The notes beneath the pieces were generated by a model. That model was not told the DNA's origin and searched no databases. It worked only from the letters and a program-made list of their open reading frames with translations. This document shows, piece after piece, positions 42,101 through 56,472 of a stretch of 64,000 nt of DNA; positions within the stretch are counted from its first letter, which is position 1, and every line of letters begins with the position of its first letter. The translations under genes and the position numbers were made by a program. This DNA comes from Argopecten irradians (lineage: Eukaryota > Mollusca > Bivalvia > Pectinida > Pectinidae): positions 30,559,604 through 30,623,603 of the forward strand of contig NC_091138.1 in the NCBI RefSeq assembly GCF_041381155.1. Reading direction: 5' to 3'.

Positions 42101-44951
42101 CGTGTGCAACGAAATATAATCCAAAGGCCATTATAGGCCACCAATACTCTCAAAAAGTTCCATCAAAACTCGAATATTACGCCATGTGTTCCGTGTTATC
42201 ATTTCCTTACGATTTTATCTAGTTTTGTAAAGATAGCACCTATGTGAAAGTACAAGTGTGTGGTCTGGTTAGAAGCTCTTAGGTTATAAAATAGATAATA
42301 TTAACTAATCCTCTTAAAAGTGATATAACTCTGATAAATATTTCTGACTCAATTTGGTTCATATTTGGTAGTGTGGCATTATAGGGAAAAGTTTAAGTTA
42401 AATATATTATTTGTAAACTGTACATATCTTTAACCCATGTCTGTACATGTGGCCTAGCCTTAGGGACCTGTCGTCGTGTCGCGTAACATGTTGTCGAGAC
42501 ATTGATGAAAGCTATTTAACCAAAACAGTTACACATGACTATGATTTATCATGTCTGCTAAAGGTCAGCATTTCGATGTAACTTAGAATAACTCTGTGAT
42601 TAACATTGATTTATAGATATTACTCAACACAAACATGTAGGGCTATTTAAAGGCAAGCAAACCATGCATAGAGTGTCAACTTCCCCCAGTACTTGACCAT
42701 GAGTACTGGGCCATACTTTGCCATGCGAAATAAAGTACTGAAACCACAACTCAGCATTTGACTTATACCCAACTTTACCCTACAACATCTACACCCCACT
42801 CGACATTAGCTTTTACTTCACTGGCGCTGTGCAGAGAAAAACAACCTGGGTTTGGACACTTCGCGAAACTGCTGCCACTAACGATCATTGGTTCACAGGT
42901 ACGTGGATTTGTCTAAACTCTTTTAAAAGCAATTATTTGTACCACAAATTTTCCTTGCACAAAATCATATTACCGTTTTACCATGGCAATTTCACCACTG
43001 AGAACCATACTTATTCTTGAGAATTATTGTTAACTTTATATATAAAGTAAATTTTATTAACTAAAAGCAGTATGTAAATTTACTTTGAAATACACACATA
43101 AAACGTACACAAAAACACAGACATGCACCACAGGGAGTTGACCACATAAATACATCTAACGCACACATATACATCAAAATAAACAACTCATCTTAGTGTT
43201 ATGGAAACGTTTGATAATATAAAATTATTGATAACCTTGCTAGTTATTTTTTTACTACGATAAGTTGCCACATTTAACATATTCACTGTTTTATCATTTT
43301 TATCATTGATTCAACTATTTCTCTCCTGTGACATGTTCATGAATTATGTTAATTGTTTTCATCATAAATTTAAGAGGTTCCTTAATGTTTATATACATAT
43401 ACTATTTTTCTATTACACAAATACACATTTTACATATTTTTACCTATTGGGAAGTTTTATCTCACGTGATTACTCACGGAGAAATATATGTCTTAGTAAC
43501 TTTCCATTTATTATGTTAGGAGCAGAGTAGTGATGTGATTAAACACACACGTTAATTTGTAGTTGCTCTGATCCTCATATAACATAATACGTACATTATA
43601 CTTTTTATATACATAACAAGTTCTCATACGACATAATACACATTATGATTATATTATTTATTTCATTATTGGAGGAAAGTATTACCGGATGCAATTGAAT
43701 GCAAGGTTATATTTTTGATAGTTTTCTCCTACATTATTCATTTTACATATACACTTATTAGACTTATGGAACTTTCTTTGATGAGTGGTCATCTAGATTG
43801 CATCATGTCTGAGTTAAGCCGCAAGTACGTACGTCGGCCAGACGCTTTACTAATTACTTGTCATTTACCCTATGGCAATAACATCGTGAACATGTCCTCG
43901 AGGTCGTAATTAGTACATATTAGCTGATACATAAGTATATAGGTTTTTTCCCTCAAGCATTCCAATCCAATCATATGCAAGGTTAAGCTAATCGAATCAA
44001 TAAAGTAACATTGATTATATATATTTACTTACACATTTTTATGAAATTTTGCAGGTATAGGTATATTTTTCTCATACACAACAAAACATTTTACATTTTA
44101 TCTAATACAATTCACAAAGTTACTTACTCAAAAAAAAAAAGAAAAAAAAAGAAGAAAAACACAGAGTTAAAAAAATGTAAGGAAAGTAACTCATAAACTA
44201 TACATGTATGCTATACCTTTGTTATGTTTTCATATAGTTTGCACATATTCAATGTCTGTGTTTTTGCAACATAAAGAAATAAACATTGATTAATAAGTAA
44301 TAATTATCCAATAAGTGTTGCATATATGAAATTGTTATAAGTATAAAATGTATTACCTGAGATAATACCCGTAGATAAAGACAACTATATTGTTACATTT
44401 TACATACGGTTATATTAATTTTAACGCTTGAAAGCGCAGTTTACATGTTTATTTTTATACTATTCACAACAACAGTTAATATAGGCCAATAGAACACTAC
44501 AAGTTCATGATAGTTTTTTTTGAATTAATTGGCTTTTAACACATTATAATATGTATTCCTTTGGTTATTTTTTTTTTTCTACCAGTTGAAATACAAACTA
44601 ATTATTAGTTAAAGTGAATAGTCGGGCAAAGGAAACCAGTCTAAATGCGTTCTTTGGCCTTCCAAAAGTCATTGTATACCATAATGATGGTCAAGTTCTG
44701 CTTACGGTGTCTAGTTTTGACCATTGAAATTTTGGGGAAGCCCCGTGTAAATTTAGCACAGTTCTAAATATAAATTCGCCAAACTCTTTGAAAACGAGGC
44801 TGCGTGGAAATGTCAACATGGACATGTGTTTCTCAGTCGTGTCGGTTTCGTTTCGTGTGATAAACCACTAATGCGGTATGCAAATTGTTGTTTTGAGATG
44901 ATACATTTGATGCAAATGAAGTATTCTTACATTAATGACAATGCTTTGTAA

Positions 44952-45165
44952 TCATTTTTCGATAAAAGCATCTTGTACATGGAAATCGACACAAATATTG
45001 ATGGCCGATGCAGAGATGGGGCCCCGGCAAGGGGCAATTATTGCAGCATCGCATTCGTCGTATTTTACATCAACCGAATCATGAAGGTTAAATACAAAAT
45101 AATCGTAACATAATTTCCCATGTAAAACCACACGAAAACGTTCCATAGAACGTCCATGCATGTAG
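44952..45165 (-). CDS. Possible terminal exon, intact only in array unit 2
   Basis: On the minus strand an acceptor CATCTTTAACAG at about 45166 precedes an open segment (YMHGRSMERFRVVLHGKLCY, then LHDSVDVKYDECDAAIIAPC, then INICVDFHVQDAFIEK) that ends in TGA at 44952. The alternation of hydrophobic and polar residues suggests a beta-rich fold with three cysteines. Units 1, 3 and 4 lack one A near 45098 (AAATACAAATAATCG), which breaks the frame there. I do not recognise the family, and no upstream exon was found. Confidence 0.35.
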
Positions 45166-45507
45166 CTGTTAAAGATGTGAAAACAAGTACTGTAAAACAA
45201 TATATGTGTTCAATTATTCGTGTAGTTTTTTGCAGAGATTTAATTAAATTATCTATGTCTCTGGGTTTTTTTTTTTTGTAAACAATATTTGAGTTCTGGA
45301 GAGAGATGACATGAATGTCCAGCTGGAAGGAAAGAAACTTTTATGATGTATATGTATCGTACAATGTATATATGTAAACGTACATTCCATGTAGCTGCTA
45401 TAGAATTACAACTAGGAAATTCTCTCAAACATTGATAATATTTAATTCTTTACATTCATGTAGGCCTATGCTGTGAGAATTAACACATCATATATATTTC
45501 CAGAAAA

Positions 45508-48500
45508 CAAGGATACAGGACGAGGAAAGGATACAAAAATCAGCCAAAAAAGACGTTTATAATACGGGACAACGGCATAAGACGCAAATTAACAACCGAG
45601 CGAAACATTAAGGATATAGGACGACGACGAGATACCATGAAAAACATGAAATGGCAACAAGGGGAGCCGATGGGATGAGACGCAGATAACAACTAAAACG
45701 TGATTTTACAAATGGAAATGGACATTAATCATATGAATACTTTTGCTGTGTATTGTTGATTGTTTGTTTTCGGACCGTTGATATTGGGTCTAATTAGACG
45801 GACACAAAACAAAGAGTTAGATTGGCTTGTTCTCGTTTCTTGTAATGTTAATTTGCATTTGGTTTTCGTAATAAATACATTTGTTTGGCCGATTACTATA
45901 TGATGTGGGCGTGGCCACTGCCAACCAAGGCGATATATACATATATGAAGACGTACACGATATGTATCATTAAGACAGAATGGCTCAACCCGACATCATT
46001 AACGTAGCGTTTCTTCGAATGCTGTCGGAAGATAAGCTCTGGAGAAGACATGAGAACAACGATCATCGAAGCTAAAGAGAAGGACATCATGTGCCTCTCC
46101 AACTTTCTCACCAACTTTTTTAGAAGGAAACATTGCCAACTCAGAAGAAGACAGAAACCACGCACCTTCATTACTCAGGGGCATCACACGGGCAGATTCC
46201 ATTTCAACCAAAAAGAGGCGAATCATCACCCTTCAAAGACACCTTCACAGAGCCCTGAAGATAGAGTACATCGATGACTATATTCTCTGGATGATCATGC
46301 AGGAATAAAGATGTCATATTTTATAATCAGATCAGAATATATAAAAATTCTTAAAATATCACTTAATAAAATAAAAATTGCTTCTTACCACCTATGGGAT
46401 TGAATGACTGATGTTATCTATATTGTCCATTACTGTGGTTGCTTATATTGTCCATTTTTGTGGTTATTTAAGGGATGGGGTTGAGTGATTTTCTTTTAGA
46501 CCCGAAACCCAGATAACTTAACCAAAATTATGAAGAATGGTATAACACTGATGATAACTAACCATATGGTGTGATATTTGTTTGGTATATTAAAGTTGCT
46601 AAACTCTTCGATGGGTTCCGCGAGGTCGTTGAAGATCTGTCTTCCCTTTTTTGTGTTATCTATCATATGTTTCAGATCCATCGCCCTTACTCTTTGTACT
46701 GGTGGTCAAAAATATCGAAATCAGGAAGACTGGGAATGCTACCTTCACGTGTATTCACCGATGCTGTTAATTTCGGATGTCGAGGTAGCAACGCATACGC
46801 CATTGCAATTTCTTCTGTATTTCCGTGTTCTTGCCTTATGATGCACCGTTGTGTTATAGCCCTGCCCTTCTTTTTCAATCCATCGGTGTCGATCACCTTA
46901 TATAAGGAAACGTGGAATTAACCACATATATAAAAGCGGATCCTACATAATACTATTACTACGAAAAATATTGAAGACAGAAGATGGCGAGGATTAGAGA
47001 AGTGGAGATAGATATTTTGATAAGAATGTAAAGTGATCGAAACACCGCCGAGCTCAATAACCTAATCAATGACATCGATGAAGGGAACATGAAACAAATC
47101 ACGGGCTTTCTTGCATACGTCTACACAGGCAATACCGAACTCAGAAGAAAAGAGGAGAGGATTTGTCACACATTCAAAACCACGCTACGGTCCCTGATAC
47201 AAAGAAGCACACCATTTGGAAGAAAAAAGAGGACGGTGAAGAACATGGCATACCATTTTGTCCTATTGCTTTTTAGACAAAGATACATCGAGTCGTTCAT
47301 GGAGCATCAACAACAACTATTGCAGTACCATAACAAGACGGTTCCAAGGTGGAGGAAGACACAATGCAGCACAGCTCAAACACGTTACACCAGAATCAAT
47401 TGACGTGTGCAACGAAATATAATCCAAAGGCCATTATAGGCCACCAATACTCTCAAAAAGTTCCATCAAAACTCGAATATTACGCCATGTGTTCCGTGTT
47501 ATCATTTCCTTACGATTTTATCTAGTTTTGTAAAGATAGCACCTATGTGAAAGTACAAGTGTGTGGTCTGGTTAGAAGCTCTTAGGTTATAAAATAGATA
47601 ATATTAACTAATCCTCTTAAAAGTGATATAACTCTGATAAATATTTCTGACTCAATTTGGTTCATATTTGGTAGTGTGGCATTATAGGGAAAAGTTTAAG
47701 TTAAATATATTATTTGTAAACTGTACATATCTTTAACCCATGTCTGTACATGTGGCCTAGCCTTAGGGACCTGTCGTCGTGTCGCGTAACATGTTGTCGA
47801 GACATTGATGAAAGCTATTTAACCAAAACAGTTACACATGACTATGATTTATCATGTCTGCTAAAGGTCAGCATTTCGATGTAACTTAGAATAACTCTGT
47901 GATTAACATTGATTTATAGATATTACTCAACACAAACATGTAGGGCTATTTAAAGGCAAGCAAACCATGCATAGAGTGTCAACTTCCCCCAGTACTTGAC
48001 CATGAGTACTGGGCCATACTTTGCCATGCGAAATAAAGTACTGAAACCACAACTCAGCATTTGACTTATACCCAACTTTACCCTACAACATCTACACCCC
48101 ACTCGACATTAGCTTTTACTTCACTGGCGCTGTGCAGAGAAAAACAACCTGGGTTTGGACACTTCGCGAAACTGCTGCCACTAACGATCATTGGTTCACA
48201 GGTACGTGGATTTGTCTAAACTCTTTTAAAAGCAATTATTTGTACCACAAATTTTCCTTGCACAAAATCATATTACCGTTTTACCATGGCAATTTCACCA
48301 CTGAGAACCATACTTATTCTTGAGAATTATTGTTAACTTTATATATAAAGTAAATTTTATTAACTAAAAGCAGTATGTAAATTTACTTTGAAATACACAC
48401 ATAAAACGTACACAAAAACACAGACATGCACCACAGGGAGTTGACCACATAAATACATCTAACGCACACATATACATCAAAATAAACAACTCATCTTAGT

Positions 48501-50814
48501 GTTATGGAAACGTTTGATAATATAAAATTATTGATAACCTTGCTAGTTATTTTTTTACTACGATAAGTTGCCACATTTAACATATTCACTGTTTTATCAT
48601 TTTTATCATTGATTCAACTATTTCTCTCCTGTGACATGTTCATGAATTATGTTAATTGTTTTCATCATAAATTTAAGAGGTTCCTTAATGTTTATATACA
48701 TATACTATTTTTCTATTACACAAATACACATTTTACATATTTTTACCTATTGGGAAGTTTTATCTCACGTGATTACTCACGGAGAAATATATGTCTTAGT
48801 AACTTTCCATTTATTATGTTAGGAGCAGAGTAGTGATGTGATTAAACACACACGTTAATTTGTAGTTGCTCTGATCCTCATATAACATAATACGTACATT
48901 ATACTTTTTATATACATAACAAGTTCTCATACGACATAATACACATTATGATTATATTATTTATTTCATTATTGGAGGAAAGTATTACCGGATGCAATTG
49001 AATGCAAGGTTATATTTTTGATAGTTTTCTCCTACATTATTCATTTTACATATACACTTATTAGACTTATGGAACTTTCTTTGATGAGTGGTCATCTAGA
49101 TTGCATCATGTCTGAGTTAAGCCGCAAGTACGTACGTCGGCCAGACGCTTTACTAATTACTTGTCATTTACCCTATGGCAATAACATCGTGAACATGTCC
49201 TCGAGGTCGTAATTAGTACATATTAGCTGATACATAAGTATATAGGTTTTTTTCCCTCAAGCATTCCAATCCAATCATATGCAAGGTTAAGCTAATCGAA
49301 TCAATAAAGTAACATTGATTATATATATTTACTTACACATTTTTATGAAATTTTGCAGGTATAGGTATATTTTTCTCATACACAACAAAACATTTTACAT
49401 TTTATCTAATACAATTCACAAAGTTACTTACTCAAAAAAAAAAAGAAAAAAAAAGAAAAAAACACAGAGTTAAAAAAATGTAAGGAAAGTAACTCATAAA
49501 CTATACATGTATGCTATACCTTTGTTATGTTTTCATATAGTTTGCACATATTCAATGTCTGTGTTTTTGCAACATAAAGAAATAAACATTGATTAATAAG
49601 TAATAATTATCCAATAAGTGTTGCATATATGAAATTGTTATAAGTATAAAATGTATTACCTGAGATAATACCCGTAGATAAAGACAACTATATTGTTACA
49701 TTTTACATACGGTTATATTAATTTTAACGCTTGAAAGCGCAGTTTACATGTTTATTTTTATACTATTCACAACAACAGTTAATATAGGCCAATAGAACAC
49801 TACAAGTTCATGATAGTTTTTTTTGAATTAATTGGCTTTTAACACATTATAATATGTATTCCTTTGGTTATTTTTTTTTCTCTACCAGTTGAAATACAAA
49901 CTAATTATTAGTTAAAGTGAATAGTCGGGCAAAGGAAACCAGTCTAAATGCGTTCTTTGGCCTTCCAAAAGTCATTGTATACCATAATGATGGTCAAGTT
50001 CTGCTTACGGTGTCTAGTTTTGACCATTGAAATTTTGGGGAAGCCCCGTGTAAATTTAGCACAGTTCTAAATATAAATTCGCCAAACTCTTTGAAAACGA
50101 GGCTGCGTGGAAATGTCAACATGGACATGTGTTTCTCAGTCGTGTCGGTTTCGTTTCGTGTGATAAACCACTAATGCGGTATGCAAATTGTTGTTTTGAG
50201 ATGATACATTTGATGCAAATGAAGTATTCTTACATTAATGACAATGCTTTGTAATCATTTTTCGATAAAAGCATCTTGTACATGGAAATCGACACAAATA
50301 TTGATGGCCGATGCAGAGATGGGGCCCCGGCAAGGGGCAATTATTGCAGCATCGCATTCGTCGTATTTTACATCAACCGAATCATGAAGGTTAAATACAA
50401 ATAATCGTAACATAATTTCCCATGTAAAACCACACGAAAACGTTCCATAGAACGTCCATGCATGTAGCTGTTAAAGATGTGAAAACAAGTACTGTAAAAC
50501 AATATATGTGTTCAATTATTCGTGTAGTTTTTTGCAGAGATTTAATTAAATTATCTATGTCTCTGGGTTTTTTTTTTTTTGTAAACAATATTTGAGTTCT
50601 GGAGAGAGAGATGACATGAATGTCCAGCTGGAAGGAAAGAAACTTTTATGATGTATATGTATCGTACAATGTATATATGTAAAACGTACATTCCATGTAG
50701 CTGCTATAGAATTACAACTAGGAAAATTCTCTCAAACATTGATAATATTTAATTCTTTACATTCATGTAGGCCTATGCTGTGAGAATTAACACATCATAT
50801 ATATTTCCAGAAAA
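45508..50814 (+). repeat. Array unit 3
   Basis: Same content as unit 2. An extra T in the run near 46119 changes ORF A's frame (main frame 46050-46277). ORF B is at 47089-47403 and the minus-strand pair is at 46896-46687 and 46681-46496. It is the longest unit (5307). Confidence 0.9.
47089..47403 (+). CDS. Small ORF B, array unit 3
   Basis: It encodes the same 104 residues as in units 1 and 2. Confidence 0.4.
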   Translation: MKQITGFLAYVYTGNTELRRKEERICHTFKTTLRSLIQRSTPFGRKKRTVKNMAYHFVLLLFRQRYIESFMEHQQQLLQYHNKTVPRWRKTQCSTAQTRYTRIN

Positions 50815-53800
50815 CAAGGATACAGGACGAGGAAAGGATACAAAAATCAGCCAAAAAAGACGTTTATAATACGGGACAACGGCATAAGACGCAAATTAAC
50901 AACCGAGCGAAACATTAAGGATATAGGACGACGACGAGATACCATGAAAAACATGAAATGGCAACAAGGGGAGCCGATGGGATGAGACGCAGATAACAAC
51001 TAAAACGTGATTTTACAAATGGAAATGGACATTAATCATATGAATACTTTTGCTGTGTATTGTTGATTGTTTGTTTTCGGACCGTTGATATTGGGTCTAA
51101 TTAGACGGACACAAAACAAAGAGTTAGATTGGCTTGTTCTCGTTTCTTGTAATGTTAATTTGCATTTGGTTTTCGTAATAAATACATTTGTTTGGCCGAT
51201 TACTATATGATGTGGGCGTGGCCACTGCCAACCAAGGCGATATATACATATATGAAGACGTACACGATATGTATCATTAAGACAGAATGGCTCAACCCGA
51301 CATCATTAACGTAGCGTTTTCTTCGAATGCTGTCGGAAGATAAGCTCTGGAGAAGACATGAGAACAACGATCATCGAAGCTAAAGAGAAGGACATCATGT
51401 GCCTCTCCAACTTTCTCACCAACTTTTTAGAAGGAAACATTGCCAACTCAGAAGAAGACAGAAACCACGCACCTTCATTACTCAGGGGCATCACACGGGC
51501 AGATTCCATTTCAACCAAAAAGAGGCGAATCATCACCCTTCAAAGACACCTTCACAGAGCCCTGAAGATAGAGTACATCGATGACTATATTCTCTGGATG
51601 ATCATGCAGGAATAAAGATGTCATATTTTATAATCAGATCAGAATATATAAAAATTCTTAAAATATCACTTAATAAAATAAAAATTGCTTCTTACCACCT
51701 ATGGGATTGAATGACTGATGTTATCTATATTGTCCATTACTGTGGTTGCTTATATTGTCCATTTTTGTGGTTATTTAAGGGATGGAGTTGAGTGATTTTC
51801 TTTTACAGACCCGAAACCCAGATAACTTAACCAAAATTATGAAGAATGGTATAACACTGATGATAACTAACCATATGGTGTGATATTTGTTTGGTATATT
51901 AAAGTTGCTAAACTCTTCGATGGGTTCCGCGAGGTCGTTGAAGATCTGTCTCCCTTTTTTGTGTTATCTATCATATGTTTCAGATCCATCGCCCTTACTC
52001 TTTGTACTGGTGGTCAAAAATATCGAAATCAGGAAGACTGGGAATGCTACCTTCACGTGTATTCACCGATGCTGTTAATTTCGGATGTCGAGGTAGCAAC
52101 GCATACGCCATTGCAATTTCTTCTGTATTTCCGTGTTCTTGCCTTATGATGCACCGTTGTGTTATAGCCCTGCCCTTCTTTTTCAATCCATCGGTGTGTC
52201 GATCACCTTATATAAGGAAACGTGGAATTAACCACATATATAAAGCGGATCCTACATAATACTATTACTACGAAAAATATTGAAGACAGAAGATGGCGAG
52301 GATTAGAGAAGTGGAGATAGATATTTTGATAAGAATGTAAAGTGATCGAAACACCGCCGAGCTCAATAACCTAATCAATGACATCGATGAAGGGAACATG
52401 AAACAAATCACGGGCTTTCTTGCATACGTCTACACAGGCAATACCGAAACTCAGAAGAAAAGAGGAGAGGATTTGTCACACATTCAAAAACCACGCTACG
52501 GTCCCCTGATACAAAGAAGCACACCATTTGGAAGAAAAAAGAGGACGGTGAAGAACATGGCATACCATTTTGTCCTATTGCTTTTTAGACAAAGATACAT
52601 CGAGTCGTTCATGGAGCATCAACAACAACTATTGCAGTACCATAACAAGACGGTTCCAAGGTGGAGGAAGACACAATGCAGCACAGCTCAAACACGTTAC
52701 ACCAGAATCAATTGACGTGTGCAACGAAATATAATCCAAAGGCCATTATAGGCCACCAATACTCTCAAAAAGTTCCATCAAAACTCGAATATTACGCCAT
52801 GTGTTCCGTGTTATCATTTCCTTACGATTTTATCTAGTTTTGTAAAGATAGCACCTATGTGAAAGTACAAGTGTGTGGTCTGGTTAGAAGCTCTTAGGTT
52901 ATAAAATAGATAATATTAACTAATCCTCTTAAAAGTGATATAACTCTGATAAATATTTCTGACTCAATTTGGTTCATATTTGGTAGTGTGGCATTATAGG
53001 GAAAAGTTTAAGTTAAATATATTATTTGTAAACTGTACATATCTTTAACCCATGTCTGTACATGTGGCCTAGCCTTAGGGACCTGTCGTCGTGTCGCGTA
53101 ACATGTTGTCGAGACATTGATGAAAGCTATTTAACCAAAACAGTTACACATGACTATGATTTATCATGTCTGCTAAAGGTCAGCATTTCGATGTAACTTA
53201 GAATAACTCTGTGATTAACATTGATTTATAGATATTACTCAACACAAACATGTAGGGCTATTTAAAGGCAAGCAAACCATGCATAGAGTGTCAACTTCCC
53301 CCAGTACTTGACCATGAGTACTGGGCCATACTTTGCCATGCGAAATAAAGTACTGAAACCACAACTCAGCATTTGACTTATACCCAACTTTACCCTACAA
53401 CATCTACACCCCACTCGACATTAGCTTTTACTTCACTGGCGCTGTGCAGAGAAAAACAACCTGGGTTTGGACACTTCGCGAAACTGCTGCCACTAACGAT
53501 CATTGGTTCACAGGTACGTGGATTTGTCTAAACTCTTTTAAAAGCAATTATTTGTACCACAAATTTTCCTTGCACAAAATCATATTACCGTTTTACCATG
53601 GCAATTTCACCACTGAGAACCATACTTATTCTTGAGAATTATTGTTAACTTTATATATAAAGTAAATTTTATTAACTAAAAGCAGTATGTAAATTTACTT
53701 TGAAATACACACATAAAACGTACACAAAAACACAGACATGCACCACAGGGAGTTGACCACATAAATACATCTAACGCACACATATACATCAAAATAAACA

Positions 53801-56111
53801 ACTCATCTTAGTGTTATGGAAACGTTTGATAATATAAAATTATTGATAACCTTGCTAGTTATTTTTTTACTACGATAAGTTGCCACATTTAACATATTCA
53901 CTGTTTTATCATTTTTATCATTGATTCAACTATTTCTCTCCTGTGACATGTTCATGAATTATGTTAATTGTTTTCATCATAAATTTAAGAGGTTCCTTAA
54001 TGTTTATATACATATACTATTTTTCTATTACACAAATACACATTTTACATATTTTTACCTATTGGGAAGTTTTATCTCACGTGATTACTCACGGAGAAAT
54101 ATATGTCTTAGTAACTTTCCATTTATTATGTTAGGAGCAGAGTAGTGATGTGATTAAACACACACGTTAATTTGTAGTTGCTCTGATCCTCATATAACAT
54201 AATACGTACATTATACTTTTTATATACATAACAAGTTCTCATACGACATAATACACATTATGATTATATTATTTATTTCATTATTGGAGGAAAGTATTAC
54301 CGGATGCAATTGAATGCAAGGTTATATTTTTGATAGTTTTCTCCTACATTATTCATTTTACATATACACTTATTAGACTTATGGAACTTTCTTTGATGAG
54401 TGGTCATCTAGATTGCATCATGTCTGAGTTAAGCCGCAAGTACGTACGTCGGCCAGACGCTTTACTAATTACTTGTCATTTACCCTATGGCAATAACATC
54501 GTGAACATGTCCTCGAGGTCGTAATTAGTACATATTAGCTGATACATAAGTATATAGGTTTTTTCCCTCAAGCATTCCAATCCAATCATATGCAAGGTTA
54601 AGCTAATCGAATCAATAAAGTAACATTGATTATATATATTTACTTACACATTTTTATGAAATTTTGCAGGTATAGGTATATTTTTCTCATACACAACAAA
54701 ACATTTTACATTTTATCTAATACAATTCACAAAGTTACTTACTCAAAAAAAAAAAGAAAAAAAAAGAAGAAAAACACAGAGTTAAAAAAATGTAAGGAAA
54801 GTAACTCATAAACTATACATGTATGCTATACCTTTGTTATGTTTTCATATAGTTTGCACATATTCAATGTCTGTGTTTTTGCAACATAAAGAAATAAACA
54901 TTGATTAATAAGTAATAATTATCCAATAAGTGTTGCATATATGAAATTGTTATAAGTATAAAATGTATTACCTGAGATAATACCCGTAGATAAAGACAAC
55001 TATATTGTTACATTTTACATACGGTTATATTAATTTTAACGCTTGAAAGCGCAGTTTACATGTTTATTTTTATACTATTCACAACAACAGTTAATATAGG
55101 CCAATAGAACACTACAAGTTCATGATAGTTTTTTTTGAATTAATTGGCTTTTAACACATTATAATATGTATTCCTTTGGTTATTTTTTTTTCTCTACCAG
55201 TTGAAATACAAACTAATTATTAGTTAAAGTGAATAGTCGGGCAAAGGAAACCAGTCTAAATGCGTTCTTTGGCCTTCCAAAAGTCATTGTATACCATAAT
55301 GATGGTCAAGTTCTGCTTACGGTGTCTAGTTTTGACCATTGAAATTTTGGGGAAGCCCCGTGTAAATTTAGCACAGTTCTAAATATAAATTCGCCAAACT
55401 CTTTGAAAACGAGGCTGCGTGGAAATGTCAACATGGACATGTGTTTCTCAGTCGTGTCGGTTTCGTTTCGTGTGATAAACCACTAATGCGGTATGCAAAT
55501 TGTTGTTTTGAGATGATACATTTGATGCAAATGAAGTATTCTTACATTAATGACAATGCTTTGTAATCATTTTTCGATAAAAGCATCTTGTACATGGAAA
55601 TCGACACAAATATTGATGGCCGATGCAGAGATGGGGCCCCGGCAAGGGGCAATTATTGCAGCATCGCATTCGTCGTATTTTACATCAACCGAATCATGAA
55701 GGTTAAATACAAATAATCGTAACATAATTTCCCATGTAAAACCACACGAAAACGTTCCATAGAACGTCCATGCATGTAGCTGTTAAAGATGTGAAAACAA
55801 GTACAATATATGTGTTCAATTATTCGTGTAGTTTTTTGCAGAGATTTAATTAAATTATCTATGTCTCTGGTTTTTTTTTTTGTAAACAATATTTGAGTTC
55901 TGGAGAGAGATGACATGAATGTCCAGCTGGAAGGAAAGAAACTTTTATGATGTATATGTATCGTACAATGTATATATGTAAACGTACATTCCATGTAGCT
56001 GCTATAGAATTACAACTAGGAAATTCTCTCAAACATTGATAATATTTAATTCTTTACATTCATGTAGGCCTATGCTGTGAGAATTAACACATCATATATA
56101 TTTCCAGAAAA
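50815..56111 (+). repeat. Array unit 4, with many homopolymer indels
   Basis: Single-base changes cluster in runs: GCGTTTTCTTCG near 51316, CTGTCTCCC near 51948, CGGTGTGTCGATC near 52193, CGAAACTCAG near 52446, CAAAAACCACG near 52487 and GTCCCCTGAT near 52502. They shift ORF B's frame at its N-terminal part (52398-52715) and disrupt the minus-strand membrane ORF. ORF A (51358-51615) is unaffected. Near 55804 the ACTGTAAA of other units is missing. Confidence 0.9.
51358..51615 (+). CDS. Small ORF A, array unit 4
   Basis: The 85-residue product is identical to that of units 1 and 2. Confidence 0.4.
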   Translation: MRTTIIEAKEKDIMCLSNFLTNFLEGNIANSEEDRNHAPSLLRGITRADSISTKKRRIITLQRHLHRALKIEYIDDYILWMIMQE

Positions 56112-56472
56112 CATATAGGCCTACATGTATGTTACTTTCCTTTTCTGTTGTTTCCTGTGCTTTTTGTGTTCTGGAGAAAAAGATGATTGAGTTGAAGAAA
56201 AGTAATTAATTAAGAGAAATGTGTACCACAGTACTTTGTCTGTAGCCGAGGGGTTCTATACTGTTTTAATAGTCCAGTAATTAATAATTAAATTGAAAAT
56301 TTCAAAATTAAGATGAAATTGTAAATTCCATTTTTGATTGAAGTGGTTCCCCTCCTTTGAGAGTACACAGTGTGTATACCCTTTTTGGTTTTTAGGAATA
56401 ATGCCTGGAATAGGAACCTGAAATAACATGACAATCAATCAGGTATGTGTGTGTATTGGGGGGGGGGGGGGG
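56112..56472. other. Unique DNA between the array and the right arm, ending in a G run
   Basis: No gene is seen in the first 330 bases. At 56458-56476 there is a run of 19 G preceded by a short TG repeat. The right arm of the inverted repeat begins within this run. Confidence 0.6.

Larger units (their letters stand above)
40206..45507 (+). repeat. Array unit 2
   Basis: It holds ORF A at 40748-41005, ORF B at 41786-42100, the minus-strand pair at 41623-41384 and 41378-41193, and the only unit version in which the minus-strand exon (45165-44952) stays open to its stop. Compared with unit 1, ACAG near 35895 is reduced (TTTTAGACCCG). Confidence 0.9.
34904..56111. repeat. Four-copy tandem array of a 5.3-kb unit
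   Basis: Units are 34904-40205 (5302), 40206-45507 (5302), 45508-50814 (5307) and 50815-56111 (5297). Each new unit starts CAAGGATACAGGACGAGGAA straight after the unit end TATATATTTCCAGAAAA. Units are nearly identical. Unit 1 differs from units 2-4 at shared sites (for example AACCAAGCG versus AACCGAGCG near the start, and TTACTC versus TTACCC near 37480), so units 2-4 form a younger group. The array starts about 110 bases after the SET segment and ends about 360 bases before the right arm of the inverted repeat. Confidence 0.95.

Noticed and set aside
34904-56111. rDNA or histone-type gene array
   Set aside because: No rRNA-like conserved sequence and no histone protein can be read in the 5.3-kb unit.
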